Assembly (NCBI GenBank): GCA_022614805.1
Contig: JAKEHY010000005.1
Span: 1 to 37,651, forward strand
Direction of reading: 5' to 3'
DNA: 37,651 nucleotides
Source of the DNA: Candidatus Zixiibacteriota bacterium
Lineage (GTDB): Bacteria; Zixibacteria; MSB-5A5; DSPP01
Below the pieces are notes generated by a model. It made no database searches and was not told the DNA's origin. It saw nothing but the letters and a program-made list of their open reading frames with translations. Below, one piece after another: positions 6,247-15,613 of this stretch. Position numbers and translations under genes: made by a program. Numbering within the stretch: the stretch's first letter is position 1; each line of letters starts with the position of its first letter.

Positions 6247-7491
6247 TTAGTATTTCCTCCCGTTCATCTGCTTGCGCAAAAAGGCAGGCACTTCCGGACT
6301 GTTGGGGTCCATCCCTTCCCGTTTCGGAACGGCAACCGGCTCCTCCACTTGGCGGCCGGTTCCGACTTGTCCCGAATATTCCCGAGGGAGCGGGCTGGCG
6401 GAGCGGGTGGTCACACCGGTTTTGTCTAAACCTAACCTGTGCCGCGCCGCGGTGAAAAGGTCGGATACCTTCGATTCCATCACTTCCATCGTCGCCCCGC
6501 CGCCGCCCAAAAACCCGGTGGCGATTACCGTGACCCGCATCTCGTCTTTCAAATTCGGGTCAATCACGGCGCCGAAGATGATGTTGGCTTCCGCGCCGAC
6601 GGCTTCATAGACGACCGAGGTGGCGTCGTTCACTTCCGCCAAGGTCACGCCCGAGCCGCCGGTGACGTTGATTAAAACCCCCTTGGCGCCGAGGATGGAA
6701 ACGTTGTCCAGAAGCGGGCTGGCAATCGCCGCCCGGGCGGCCTCTTCCCCTTTGCTCCCTCCCCGCCCCACGCCGGTTCCCATAATGGCGTCGCCGGACT
6801 CCGCCATCACCGTGCGGACGTCGGCAAAATCGCAGTTGATTAAACCGGGGACGGTGATGAGTTCGGAAATTCCCTTGGTGGCCTGCATCAAAACCTCGTC
6901 AGCTTTGAAAAAGGCGGCGGTCAGGGGGGTGTCGGCGGCCACGAGCGAAAGCAGCCTTTGGTTGGGGATGACGATGAGCGTGTCGACGCGGGATTTCAAC
7001 TCATCCAGCCCGTCCAGAGCCCGGCTCATCCTTTTTTTCCCTTCGAAATCGAACGGCTTGGTGACGATGGCAACCGCCAAGGCCCCCCCTTCCCGGCCGA
7101 TTTCCGCCACGATGGGGGCCGCCCCGGTGCCCGTGCCGCCGCCCATTCCCGCGGTGACGAAAACCATGTCCGACCCGGCCAGAAATTCGGAGACGATATC
7201 CCGGCTTTCCTCGATGGCTTGCCGGCCGACTTCGGGACGCGCCCCGGCCCCCAGCCCGCGGGTGATTTTGGAGCCGATTTGAATTTTGTGCGGCGCCAGG
7301 GAGGATTCCAAAACCTGCGCGTCGGTGTTGATGACGATGAAATCGACCCCCTTCAATCCGCCCTCAATCATCCGGTTGACGGCGTTGCCGCCCGCCCCGC
7401 CGACCCCCACCACCTTGATTTTGGCGCCCGAAAGCGCCTCCAAATCGAAGTCGATGAACATTTCGGCCGGGTTCGCTGTTACTCTTTCCAT
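6247..7491 (-). CDS. ftsZ: Cell division protein FtsZ
   Basis: FtsZ is the tubulin-like GTPase that polymerises into the division ring at midcell. The tubulin signature GGGTGTGAAP is at residues 117-126, and the N-terminal nucleotide-binding loop VGVGGAGGNAVNRM is present. The C-terminal tail PEVPAFLRKQ is the conserved peptide that binds FtsA. I chose ATG 7491 (414 aa) because AGGAG lies 6 bases upstream and the sequence then aligns with family N-termini. A longer frame from 7554 would overlap ftsA and lacks support. It is the last gene of the dcw cluster, 41 bases after ftsA. Confidence 0.98.
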   Translation of the reverse strand: MERVTANPAEMFIDFDLEALSGAKIKVVGVGGAGGNAVNRMIEGGLKGVDFIVINTDAQVLESSLAPHKIQIGSKITRGLGAGARPEVGRQAIEESRDIVSEFLAGSDMVFVTAGMGGGTGTGAAPIVAEIGREGGALAVAIVTKPFDFEGKKRMSRALDGLDELKSRVDTLIVIPNQRLLSLVAADTPLTAAFFKADEVLMQATKGISELITVPGLINCDFADVRTVMAESGDAIMGTGVGRGGSKGEEAARAAIASPLLDNVSILGAKGVLINVTGGSGVTLAEVNDATSVVYEAVGAEANIIFGAVIDPNLKDEMRVTVIATGFLGGGGATMEVMESKVSDLFTAARHRLGLDKTGVTTRSASPLPREYSGQVGTGRQVEEPVAVPKREGMDPNSPEVPAFLRKQMNGRKY

Positions 7492-7532
7492 ACCCTCTCC
7501 TATCGGTTTGTGGTTTATGTTTAAGCTTTTTT

Positions 7533-8753
7533 TCACAGGTATTCCTTCATCCAATCCACGGTTTTTTCGAAAAAACCGAAAACTCTTCCGCGCGGCTTTC
7601 TCTGGCCGAGCTCGTGGCCGCAGGCGTACATCGCCAAACCGACCGCCGTGGCGTACTGCGGGTTTACGGCCTGCTCGACGCTCCCGCCGAACCCCCCGGG
7701 GACTCCCACCCGGGCGGGCAAATCGAAAATCTCCTCCGCCAGACGGGCCGCTCCCGAAAGCATCGCGCCGCCGCCGGTCAAGACCACCCCGCCGGTCAAA
7801 AATTCGGAGAGCCCGAGGGAGCGCAGCTCCCGCAGGGCCAGGCCGAAAATCTCCTCCATCCGCGGCTCGATGATGGAGGCCAAAATGGAGTGGGAAATCT
7901 TCCGCTCCCCCCTTCCGGCCGAGGGGGGCAGGACCAAAGTTTCCTCTGGGTCCACGAGATGGGAGGAGGCGACCCCGAAATTTTTTTTCAACTCCTCCGC
8001 CTCGGGCGGCTCCAGGCGCAACCCGATGGCGACGTCGTTAGTGACGTTGCCGCCCCCCAATGGAATGACGAAGGTGTGCAAAAGCTCCCCCTCCAGAAAG
8101 ACCGCCATGTGGGTGGAGGCCCCGCCGATGTCCAGCAAAATTGCCCCGCGCACTTTTTCGGCCGGAACGAGGACGGTCTCCGCCGCCCCCAGAATGGAAA
8201 GCACCAGGTCGCACGGCTCCACTCCCGCTTTTTCCACGCAGCGGTACAGATTCTGGGCCGCCGTGGTGGAGCCGGTGACCAGATGGACATCCGCCTCCAG
8301 CCGCCAGCCGGACATCCCGCGGGGGTCTTTGATTCCCGGCTGGCCGTCCAGAACGTATTCGAACGGAATGGTGTGGAAAATCTCCCGGTCGTGCGGCAGG
8401 GAAACCGAGCGGGCCTGGGCCACGGCCCGCTGCATTTCCTGCAGGGAGATGCCCAGGCTGGAATGCGCCACCGAAATCCCCCCCCGGGAATGCAAGCTTT
8501 TCAGATGTTCCCCGCCGATGCCGGCCACCACGAGGGAGATCGGCTCCCCAAAAATCATCTCGGCGTCCCGCACGGCCCGGCGGATGGAATCGACCGCCCC
8601 GAACAAATCCACCACGACCCCCCGCCGGACGCCGCAGGCGGGGGCGACCCCCAGACCGACCAGCCGCGGCCGGCGCTCTTCGGGGTTTTCCACGACTGCG
8701 GCGGCGACTTTGGTGGAGCCGATGTCAAGCGCGCAGGCGACCGTTCGCTTCAC
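7533..8753 (-). CDS. ftsA: Cell division protein FtsA
   Basis: FtsA is the actin-like ATPase that tethers FtsZ filaments to the membrane. The N-terminus ACALDIGSTKVAAAV is the phosphate-1 loop of the actin fold, and LLDIGGASTHMAVF is phosphate-2. The C-terminus FFEKTVDWMKEYL is the conserved amphipathic membrane-targeting helix. The start is GTG 8753, overlapping the ftsQ stop (GTGA), giving 406 residues, the normal FtsA length. An upstream in-frame extension to 8915 runs inside ftsQ and shows no FtsA similarity. Confidence 0.96.
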   Translation of the reverse strand: MKRTVACALDIGSTKVAAAVVENPEERRPRLVGLGVAPACGVRRGVVVDLFGAVDSIRRAVRDAEMIFGEPISLVVAGIGGEHLKSLHSRGGISVAHSSLGISLQEMQRAVAQARSVSLPHDREIFHTIPFEYVLDGQPGIKDPRGMSGWRLEADVHLVTGSTTAAQNLYRCVEKAGVEPCDLVLSILGAAETVLVPAEKVRGAILLDIGGASTHMAVFLEGELLHTFVIPLGGGNVTNDVAIGLRLEPPEAEELKKNFGVASSHLVDPEETLVLPPSAGRGERKISHSILASIIEPRMEEIFGLALRELRSLGLSEFLTGGVVLTGGGAMLSGAARLAEEIFDLPARVGVPGGFGGSVEQAVNPQYATAVGLAMYACGHELGQRKPRGRVFGFFEKTVDWMKEYL

Positions 8754-9475
8754 TTTTCCCCCTGCGGAGTTCCCACGAAGGCGACCACCGAATTTTTCTG
8801 CCGCAAATCGAGATTTCCCGCCGGCAGCCCGGAGGCGGCCATCTCTCTCAAAAGCAAAAGCTTCGGCTCGTGCGGTGCCGCGCCGAAATTTATTTCCGTC
8901 CCCCCTTCCTGCCAATACGCCTTCACGTTGCCGGGGTCTTCAAAGTCCAGCTGGGAAGCCCGCTCCAGAAGCTCCGGATACTGCCGCCGAACGGCGGCCA
9001 AAAAATTGGCAACCCGCCCGAAGGCCGGAGTCCGCATCGGCCGGTAGTACCAGCCGGAAAAAGTGCCGCAGCCGGAGATGACCAGCCGGTCCCCCGTTTT
9101 CATGCTGTCATCGAGGGGAAAAATCTCCATTTTTTCGGAAAGCCCGAAGAGTTCGTTGGAAACCAGGAGGTAATCGAATTTTTTCTCTTTCACCCGGACG
9201 ACGAGTTTATTCGGGAAGGCAAAGCGGACGGCCACTTTCTCTATGCGGGGGTCTTGCAGCACCGCCTCTGCCGCTTTCTTGGTGGAGAAACCGGAAAAGG
9301 GTCTTCCTTTCAGGTCGGAGAGCTTGCGGGCGATTTCCTTCGGCGCGACTTTTTCCGTTCCCTCCACAATGATGTTTCCGATTACGGGGGAGTGCGGGCC
9401 GAAATAGAAATAGAGGGGGAGGCCGAACAGAATCAAAAACGCCGCCAGACTGATATCCCGAAGGGTTCGCTTCAT
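8750..9475 (-). CDS. ftsQ: Cell division protein FtsQ/DivIB
   Basis: The 241-aa product has a short cytoplasmic N-terminus, one membrane segment (about 10-26), and a POTRA-like domain from 32 (IGNIIVEGTEKVAPKEIARK), followed by the beta domain. FtsQ links early divisome proteins to FtsL/FtsB and FtsI/FtsW in the periplasm. Sequence conservation in this family is low. The assignment rests on domain order, length and position between murC and ftsA. Its ATG overlaps the murC stop by 4 bases. Confidence 0.9.
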   Translation of the reverse strand: MKRTLRDISLAAFLILFGLPLYFYFGPHSPVIGNIIVEGTEKVAPKEIARKLSDLKGRPFSGFSTKKAAEAVLQDPRIEKVAVRFAFPNKLVVRVKEKKFDYLLVSNELFGLSEKMEIFPLDDSMKTGDRLVISGCGTFSGWYYRPMRTPAFGRVANFLAAVRRQYPELLERASQLDFEDPGNVKAYWQEGGTEINFGAAPHEPKLLLLREMAASGLPAGNLDLRQKNSVVAFVGTPQGEK

Positions 9476-10890
9476 TTCAACAGCTCCACCAGTTTTTCGC
9501 CGGCCCGGTAGATGGAGCCGGCGCCCAAGGTGATGACCAAATCCCCCTCCGAAAGCCGGGGCAGCAAAACCGACGCCACATCCTCCCAGCGGGCGACGAA
9601 GTCGAAGTTTTTGAAGCCGACTTTCTCGAACCCCTCCAAAATCAAAGCCGAGCTGACCCCGGAAATCGGCTGCTCGCGGGAGGGGTAGATTTCGGTCAGC
9701 ACGACCCGGTCGGCGGCCGAGAGGGCGACGGCGAATTCGAGGGAAAAATCCCGCGTGCGGGAGAAAAGATGGGGCTGGAATGCCGCTATCAAACGAGCCT
9801 TCGGGAAGGCGGCGCGGGCGGCTCGGATGGTGGTCTCTATCTCGGTCGGGTGGTGGGCGTAATCGTCCACCACCGTCACCCCGCGCCCCTTCCCTTTGAT
9901 TTCGAACCGGCGGCGCACCCCCCGGAATTCAGCCAGACCGGCGGCAATTTTGTCCCAGGAGAGTCCAATCTCCCGCCCGGCGACGGCGGAGGCCAAAGCG
10001 TTTTTGACGTTGTGGACTCCGGGAACGTGCAGGGTAATCTCCTGTTTTTCTTTCAGCCTGGTTTTGACGACGAAGTAAGTCGCCAACCCTTCCATCCGTA
10101 TATCCTCCCCCCAGAAATCACAATCCTTGGCGGGACAAACGATGCCGTAGCGCAAAACCGGGCGAGTGAGAGCCGGCTCGATGGAGCGAAGGTTGGCCTC
10201 GTCGGCGCAGAGGATGATGGTGCCGTAGAAGGGGACCCGGTTCAGGAACTGAACGAACGCCTCCTTGATTTCCTCCAGATTTTTGTAGTAGTCGAGATGG
10301 TCCGCTTCGAGGTTGGTGGCGACGGCGATGTGGGGGGAAAGGGAAAGAAAGGAGCGGTCGTATTCGTCCGCCTCGCAAACCATGAACTCCCCCTGCCCGA
10401 GCTTGGCATGGGTGTCCAGATTGACCACCCGCCCGCCGACCACGATGGTGGGGTCCAGCCCGGCGGAGGAGAGAATCTGCCCAATCATTGAAGTGGTGGT
10501 GGTCTTGCCGTGGGTGCCGGAGACGGCGATGCCGAACTTCATCCGCATCAGCTCCCCCAGCATCTCGGCCCGGCGGATGACCGGGATTTTTTCTTTGCGC
10601 GCCTCGGCCACTTCCGGATTCTCCTCCTTCACGGCGGAAGAAATCACGACCACGTTGGCGCCGAAGATGTTTTCCCGCTTGTGTCCGAACTGCACCGGAA
10701 CGCCGAGTTTGATTAAACGGTCGGTCGCTTCCGAGGCGGCCAAATCGGAACCGGTGACGCGGTAACCCAGATTGAAAAGAATCTCCGCCATTCCGCACAT
10801 CCCCGTTCCGCCGATGCCGACGAAATGGAGGGAGCGGATTTTGCGCAGAACCGGAAGAACGGAGCGTTTTTCCTTTACCATCGTTAACAC
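9472..10890 (-). CDS. murC: UDP-N-acetylmuramate--L-alanine ligase MurC
   Basis: MurC adds L-alanine to UDP-MurNAc in the cytoplasm. HFVGIGGTGMCGMAEIL near residue 22 is the Rossmann N-terminus typical of MurC, and GTHGKTTTT (125-133) is the ATP-binding P-loop. The frame opens at GTG 10890, overlapping the murG stop. An ATG at 10881 is an alternative; AGGGGGTGA upstream lies 4 bases from the GTG and 13 from the ATG, so the choice is unresolved. The next gene is ftsQ; murB and ddl, often found here, are absent. Confidence 0.96.
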   Translation of the reverse strand: MLTMVKEKRSVLPVLRKIRSLHFVGIGGTGMCGMAEILFNLGYRVTGSDLAASEATDRLIKLGVPVQFGHKRENIFGANVVVISSAVKEENPEVAEARKEKIPVIRRAEMLGELMRMKFGIAVSGTHGKTTTTSMIGQILSSAGLDPTIVVGGRVVNLDTHAKLGQGEFMVCEADEYDRSFLSLSPHIAVATNLEADHLDYYKNLEEIKEAFVQFLNRVPFYGTIILCADEANLRSIEPALTRPVLRYGIVCPAKDCDFWGEDIRMEGLATYFVVKTRLKEKQEITLHVPGVHNVKNALASAVAGREIGLSWDKIAAGLAEFRGVRRRFEIKGKGRGVTVVDDYAHHPTEIETTIRAARAAFPKARLIAAFQPHLFSRTRDFSLEFAVALSAADRVVLTEIYPSREQPISGVSSALILEGFEKVGFKNFDFVARWEDVASVLLPRLSEGDLVITLGAGSIYRAGEKLVELLK

Positions 10891-12023
10891 GTCACCCCCT
10901 TTGGCGAAGAGACGGCCGGCTCGGCCGAAAAATCTTTCCCTTTCAAAGTCAGCTTCAAAATTTCATCCACCATCTGCCGGGCCGCATCTGGTTTGCCGAA
11001 CTGACGCGCCCGGGCGGCCATCTTCTTTAGCTCTGTCGAATTTTTCAACAACGCCGTAACCCTCTCCGCCAAGCCGGAAAGCTCTTTTTCTTTCAACACC
11101 AAACCTCCGCCGGCCTCGGCCAAGGCCTCCGCATTTTTGGTTTGATGGTCGGCCGCCGCCGCCTCATAGGGAACGAGAATCGAGGGTTTTCCCAAAGCCG
11201 CAAGCTCGGCGATGGAAAGGGCGCCCGCCCGGCAGACCACCAAATCGGAGGCGGCGTAGGCGGCGGCCATATCCTCGATGTAAGGCAGAACGACCACATT
11301 GGAAGGCTTTTGGGCAGGGGCGGCCTGATTTTCCGCAAACCATTTGGGGCCGGTTTGCCAGAGAAGCTGGATTTCCCCGGGACCTCCGGCAGAAATCCAG
11401 TTCCGAACGGCCTCGTTCAAACAGCGCGCCCCCTGACTGCCGCCGAAGAGAACCACCGTTTTTTTGTTGGGGGAAAGCCCGAAAACTTTCGCTCCCTCTT
11501 CACGGGATTTAACCAAATCTTTTCTCACCGGATTGCCGACGAAACGCAAGCTTTCCAGCCGGGAGAAATACTCCCCCGATTCGGCGAAACCGAGGAAGAC
11601 CAGATTCGCGCGGGGGGCTAAAAGACGGGTCACCAGACCCGGCACGGAATTCTGCTCCTGCACGGCGTTCGGCACCCGTTTCCACTGCGCCCAGAAGAGC
11701 ACGGGAAAAGAAACATAGCCGCCGGTTCCGACCACGACGACCGGTTTCAATCGGTTTAACAGGCGCCTGGCCTCTAACAGCGCTTGTAAAAGGCGCAGTG
11801 GAAACAAGAGGTTTTTGGCCGACCAGAAACGCGCCAGGCCGGAAACCTTCAACGTGAAAAGCGCAAACCCTGCATCCGGAATTATTCTTTCCTCCGGCCC
11901 TCCCGCCTTCCCCACGAAAACCGGCTCGAACCCGGCCCGGCGGGCGACCAGTTCCTGCGCCATTGCAATCGCGGGATAGATGTGCCCCCCGGTGCCGCCG
12001 CCGGCAAAAAGAATCTTAGGCAA
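10884..12023 (-). CDS. murG: UDP-GlcNAc--undecaprenyl-PP-MurNAc-pentapeptide GlcNAc transferase MurG
   Basis: MurG converts lipid I to lipid II on the inner face of the membrane. The glycine-rich loop GGGTGGHIYPA (8-18) and the second loop GGSQGA (194-199) are classic. Length, 379 aa, is a little above the usual 355-365. The segment VQEQNSVPG (121-129) has Gln where many MurGs have His (HEQN). The start overlaps ftsW by 8 bases. Confidence 0.96.
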   Translation of the reverse strand: MPKILFAGGGTGGHIYPAIAMAQELVARRAGFEPVFVGKAGGPEERIIPDAGFALFTLKVSGLARFWSAKNLLFPLRLLQALLEARRLLNRLKPVVVVGTGGYVSFPVLFWAQWKRVPNAVQEQNSVPGLVTRLLAPRANLVFLGFAESGEYFSRLESLRFVGNPVRKDLVKSREEGAKVFGLSPNKKTVVLFGGSQGARCLNEAVRNWISAGGPGEIQLLWQTGPKWFAENQAAPAQKPSNVVVLPYIEDMAAAYAASDLVVCRAGALSIAELAALGKPSILVPYEAAAADHQTKNAEALAEAGGGLVLKEKELSGLAERVTALLKNSTELKKMAARARQFGKPDAARQMVDEILKLTLKGKDFSAEPAVSSPKGVTC

Positions 12024-13149
12024 AGCGGCCTCTCCTTTCCTTCCCCGGCCGGGCCGCCTCGAACAGCCTGGTCTGGGCGGCGATGTTTTGCAAAACCCCG
12101 ACCGAGACGGCGGTCATCAAAAGGGAGCTGCCGCCGTAACTCAAAAAGGGGAGCGGAATGCCGGTGGTCGGAACCAGCCCGGTCACCACGGCCAGATTCA
12201 AAACGACCGAAACGAATATCGAGGCCGTGAGGACAAACCCCAAAAGGAAGCCGAACAAATCCGGCGCCCGGGCCGCCACCATCCACCCCCGCCAGATGAG
12301 AACCAGAAACAAAAAAAGCAAAAGCAGAAGTCCGACGAGGCCCCCCTCCTCCCCGATGGAGGCGAAGATGAAATCGGTGTGCGGCTCCGGCAAATAGAAC
12401 ATCTTCTGCCGCCCCTCCCCCAGCCCGCGGCCGAAAAGCCCGCCGGAGCCCAGGGCCAGAGTCGCCTGCTTGACTTGATAGCTTCCCAAAGAGGGGTCGT
12501 GAAAGGAACGAGCGTAGTCCAAAACGCGCGCTTTTTTGTAGCCTAAGCCGAAAACGAAAACCGCGGCAAGGAAAACCACCGGCAAAGTCACCAAGACAAG
12601 ATGCTTAACCCGCGCCCCCACCACGAAAAGCCCGAGAAAAGTCATTACCGCAATGGTCATAAAGGTTCCCAAATCCGGCTCCTTCATTATGAGAAGGAAG
12701 GCCAAGAGCAGTATCGGCGCATAGGGAATTAAAAGGTAGCGCCAGTTCTCCAATTTCCCGGTCCGCTTGGCCAGCGAATGGGCCAGATAAACCGCCAGTG
12801 CGAACTTGAAAAACTCCGAGGGCTGGAACTGAAAGGCCTTGAAGGAAATCCAGCGATGGGCCCCCTTGATGGGGCGGGAGAAGAGAACCAAAACGAGCAG
12901 CAAAAAACCGAAAACCAAAAGCGGCCGGGCCACCCGCCGAAACAAATGATAGTCGATGCGGGAGAGGACTAAAAGGGCCCCGAGGGCGATTACGCTCCAG
13001 ACCACCTGACGCAAGAGAAAGAAATGGGGGGTGTCGAACTTCTTTAGGGCGATGAAATGGGAGGAGGAATAAACCATCACCACGCCGACGGTCAGCAAAA
13101 TCAAAACCACCGTCAATAAAAAGAAGTCTAAGCCCCAGCGGTTGTCCAT
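12016..13149 (-). CDS. ftsW: Septal peptidoglycan polymerase FtsW (SEDS family)
   Basis: The 377-aa polytopic membrane protein carries SEDS hallmarks: KGAHRWISF...QFQPSEFFK (95-115) and PTTGIPLPFLSYGGSS near the C-terminus. SEDS proteins polymerise glycan strands from lipid II with a cognate class B PBP, here encoded by ftsI in the same cluster. About ten hydrophobic segments are visible. The start at 13149 has GGAG 5 bases upstream and overlaps murD by 22 bases. FtsW rather than RodA is inferred from position. Confidence 0.95.
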   Translation of the reverse strand: MDNRWGLDFFLLTVVLILLTVGVVMVYSSSHFIALKKFDTPHFFLLRQVVWSVIALGALLVLSRIDYHLFRRVARPLLVFGFLLLVLVLFSRPIKGAHRWISFKAFQFQPSEFFKFALAVYLAHSLAKRTGKLENWRYLLIPYAPILLLAFLLIMKEPDLGTFMTIAVMTFLGLFVVGARVKHLVLVTLPVVFLAAVFVFGLGYKKARVLDYARSFHDPSLGSYQVKQATLALGSGGLFGRGLGEGRQKMFYLPEPHTDFIFASIGEEGGLVGLLLLLFLFLVLIWRGWMVAARAPDLFGFLLGFVLTASIFVSVVLNLAVVTGLVPTTGIPLPFLSYGGSSLLMTAVSVGVLQNIAAQTRLFEAARPGKERRGRFA

Positions 13150-14528
13150 TTTTGCTCCGTTTTCCGTTTCAGCTCGAGAACCGACTTTTTAAAAATATCC
13201 CCCCGCTCTTCGAAGTTGGAAAACATATCGAAGGAGGAACAGGCCGGGGAAAGCAGGACCGTGTCTCCCTTGGCCGACAATTCGTACGCCTTTTCCACCG
13301 CTTCGGGAAGCGTTTTCGTTTCGTACGCCGGGGCCAAATCCTCTAACGCTTTTCTTATTAAGGGACGGGCCTGGCCGATTAGAACCATCGCCTTGACCCG
13401 CTGGGGAAAAAGCTCCCGCAGGGGGGCGTAGCTGCCCCCTTTATCCTTGCCCCCCGCTATCCAGACAATCGGCGGCGCGACCGACTGCAAGGCGTACCAG
13501 ACCGAATCGACGTTGGTCGCCTTCGAGTCGTTGATAAATTTTATACCGTTCACCTCCGCCACCGGCTCGAGCCGATGCGGCACGCCGGAAAAACTCAAAA
13601 GCCCTTTTATCACCCCATCCTTCGGCGCCCCCCAAGCCAAAGCCGCCGCTGCGGCGGCCAGGGCGTTGGCGCAGTTGTGCGGCCCCTTGATGGGGAGCTG
13701 GTCTTTCTTTGCCAACGGGATTTTTCCCTGCGGCCCGGTGAAAACAAGCGTTTCCCCTTCGAGATAAGCCCCCTGCGGCACTTTCTCCTTCATCGAAAAG
13801 AAGTACACCTCTCCCTTCAAGCCTTGGGCGTATTCCCGCAAAAAAGGGTCGTCGTAATTCACCACTGTTTTTTTGCCGGGGGCGAAATTTTCAAAAATCC
13901 GCAGCTTGGCGGCCCGGTATTCCTCATAGGAAGCGTAGCGATCCAAATGGTCGGGAGAGAGGTTCAAAAACAGCGAAAGTTCCGGGGAAAACTCCTCGAT
14001 GTATTCGAGCTGGAAGGAGGAGATTTCCAGAACAATCATCTGGTAATCTTTCTTATCCGCAACCACGGCCGAAAAAGGGAGTCCGATGTTGCCGGCGACC
14101 CGGCAGGAATAACCGGAGGAGGAAAAGATGTTCCCCAGAAGCGCCGTGGTGGTGGTTTTTCCGTTGGAGCCGGTGACGGCGGCAATCGGAGAGGGACAGA
14201 GCCAAAAGGCCACTTCCACTTCTCCGAAAACCGGCAAAGCCCGCTTTTGCGCCTCTTTTAAAACCGGCGCGTCCTTGGGTACGCCGGGGCTAATTACCAG
14301 AAAATCCTTCCCCTCCCAGCAGGCTTGGGTATGTCCGCCGGTTTCGCAGGGAACGCCTAATTTTTTTAGTTCGGCAATCGGTTCGGCCAAATCGGAAGCC
14401 GGCTTCTGGTCGGAAACGAAGGGGGTTCCGCCGAAATCTTTCACCAGCCGGGCCAAAGCCAGCCCCGAGCGGGCCATTCCGAGAATGGCGACTTTCTTTC
14501 CCTTTATTCTTTCCGGACGGTTCGGCAT
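13128..14528 (-). CDS. murD: UDP-MurNAc-L-alanine--D-glutamate ligase MurD
   Basis: MurD adds D-glutamate to the nascent stem peptide. VAILGMARSGLALARL (13-28) is the N-terminal Rossmann-like region, and AAVTGSNGKTTTT (116-128) is the P-loop. The later motifs LSPDHLDRY and NDSKATNVDSVWYAL are typical of MurD. At 466 aa it has family length. Its ATG shares bases with the mraY stop (TAATG). Confidence 0.96.
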   Translation of the reverse strand: MPNRPERIKGKKVAILGMARSGLALARLVKDFGGTPFVSDQKPASDLAEPIAELKKLGVPCETGGHTQACWEGKDFLVISPGVPKDAPVLKEAQKRALPVFGEVEVAFWLCPSPIAAVTGSNGKTTTTALLGNIFSSSGYSCRVAGNIGLPFSAVVADKKDYQMIVLEISSFQLEYIEEFSPELSLFLNLSPDHLDRYASYEEYRAAKLRIFENFAPGKKTVVNYDDPFLREYAQGLKGEVYFFSMKEKVPQGAYLEGETLVFTGPQGKIPLAKKDQLPIKGPHNCANALAAAAAALAWGAPKDGVIKGLLSFSGVPHRLEPVAEVNGIKFINDSKATNVDSVWYALQSVAPPIVWIAGGKDKGGSYAPLRELFPQRVKAMVLIGQARPLIRKALEDLAPAYETKTLPEAVEKAYELSAKGDTVLLSPACSSFDMFSNFEERGDIFKKSVLELKRKTEQKWTTAGA

Positions 14529-15613
14529 TATCTGATTTTCAACGTGCTGAAGGACAAAAGGGCGAAAAGGGCCCCCAAAATCCAGAACCGCACCACCACC
14601 TTCGGCTCCGCCCAGCCGGAAAGCTCGAAGTGATGATGCAGGGGGGCCATCTTGAAAATCCGCTTCCCCCGCAGTTTGAAGGAGGCGACCTGCAGAATCA
14701 CGGAAAGCGCCTCCAGAACGAAAACTCCCCCCAGAATCACCAGAAGCATTTCCTTTTTAATGAGAACCGCCAGAGATCCCAAAGCGGCCCCGAGCGCCAA
14801 AGCCCCCGTATCCCCCATAAAAACCTGGGCCGGATGGGAGTTGAACCAGAGAAACCCCAAGGCCGCCCCCATCACCGCCCCGCAGAAAATGGTGAGTTCC
14901 CCCACCCCTTCGAGGTAGGTGATGTTCAAATAGCCCGACCAGTCTATCCGGCCGGTGAGATAGGCCAGCCCGGCGAAAGCCATAAAGCAGATGCCGGCCA
15001 GCCCAATCGCCAGTCCATCCAGCCCGTCCGCCAGATTGACGGCATTGGAGGCGCCGGTGATGATGAGCATCACGAAGGGGATGTAAAAAGGGCCGAAGGG
15101 GATGAAGTAGTTTTTGAAAAAGGGGATTTCGGTGTCGGGAGTAAAGCCGGCCGAAGGGGGGAAAAAGTAGAGCGCTACGCCGAAGAGAAGCCCCAACAAA
15201 ACCTGCCCCGAAAGTTTTTTGCGCGCCACCATCCCCTTCTTCTGGTGTTTGATGACTTTCAGATAATCGTCCATAAAGCCGATGGCCCCGGTCCAGACGG
15301 TGACCACGAGAATCAACTGGACGTAGCGGTTGGTCAAATTGGCCCAGAGCAGAGTCGGGATGACCACGGCCGCCAGAATGATTAGTCCCCCCATCGTCGG
15401 GGTGCCGGCTTTGGACTGGTGGCTTTGCGGCCCTTCTTCCCGGATTTTTTCCTTCAGCTGCATGGCCGCCAGCTTGCGGATGAAGAAAGGCCCCAAAATC
15501 CAGGCGATGAAAAGCGCCGTCACGGTGGCGTAGGCGGTGCGGAAGGTGATGTAGCGGAAGATGTTGAAACCGGAAATCGTATCCGCCAAAGGATAGAGCA
15601 GATGATAGAGCAT
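14528..15613 (-). CDS. mraY: Phospho-MurNAc-pentapeptide transferase MraY
   Basis: MraY transfers phospho-MurNAc-pentapeptide to undecaprenyl phosphate, forming lipid I. The aspartate pair in GFMDDYLKV (112-120), SNAVNLADGLDGLA, and the histidine-rich loop MAPLHHHFELSG are diagnostic catalytic and metal-binding signatures. About ten membrane helices are visible over 361 residues. It directly overlaps the murF stop by one base. Confidence 0.97.
   Translation of the reverse strand: MLYHLLYPLADTISGFNIFRYITFRTAYATVTALFIAWILGPFFIRKLAAMQLKEKIREEGPQSHQSKAGTPTMGGLIILAAVVIPTLLWANLTNRYVQLILVVTVWTGAIGFMDDYLKVIKHQKKGMVARKKLSGQVLLGLLFGVALYFFPPSAGFTPDTEIPFFKNYFIPFGPFYIPFVMLIITGASNAVNLADGLDGLAIGLAGICFMAFAGLAYLTGRIDWSGYLNITYLEGVGELTIFCGAVMGAALGFLWFNSHPAQVFMGDTGALALGAALGSLAVLIKKEMLLVILGGVFVLEALSVILQVASFKLRGKRIFKMAPLHHHFELSGWAEPKVVVRFWILGALFALLSFSTLKIR

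Noticed and set aside
7614-9081. Long plus-strand open frames of 477 codons opposite ftsA and ftsQ
   Set aside because: They are antisense shadows in GC-rich DNA. They encode low-complexity Pro/Arg/Gly-rich sequence, and the opposite strand carries clear FtsA and FtsQ.
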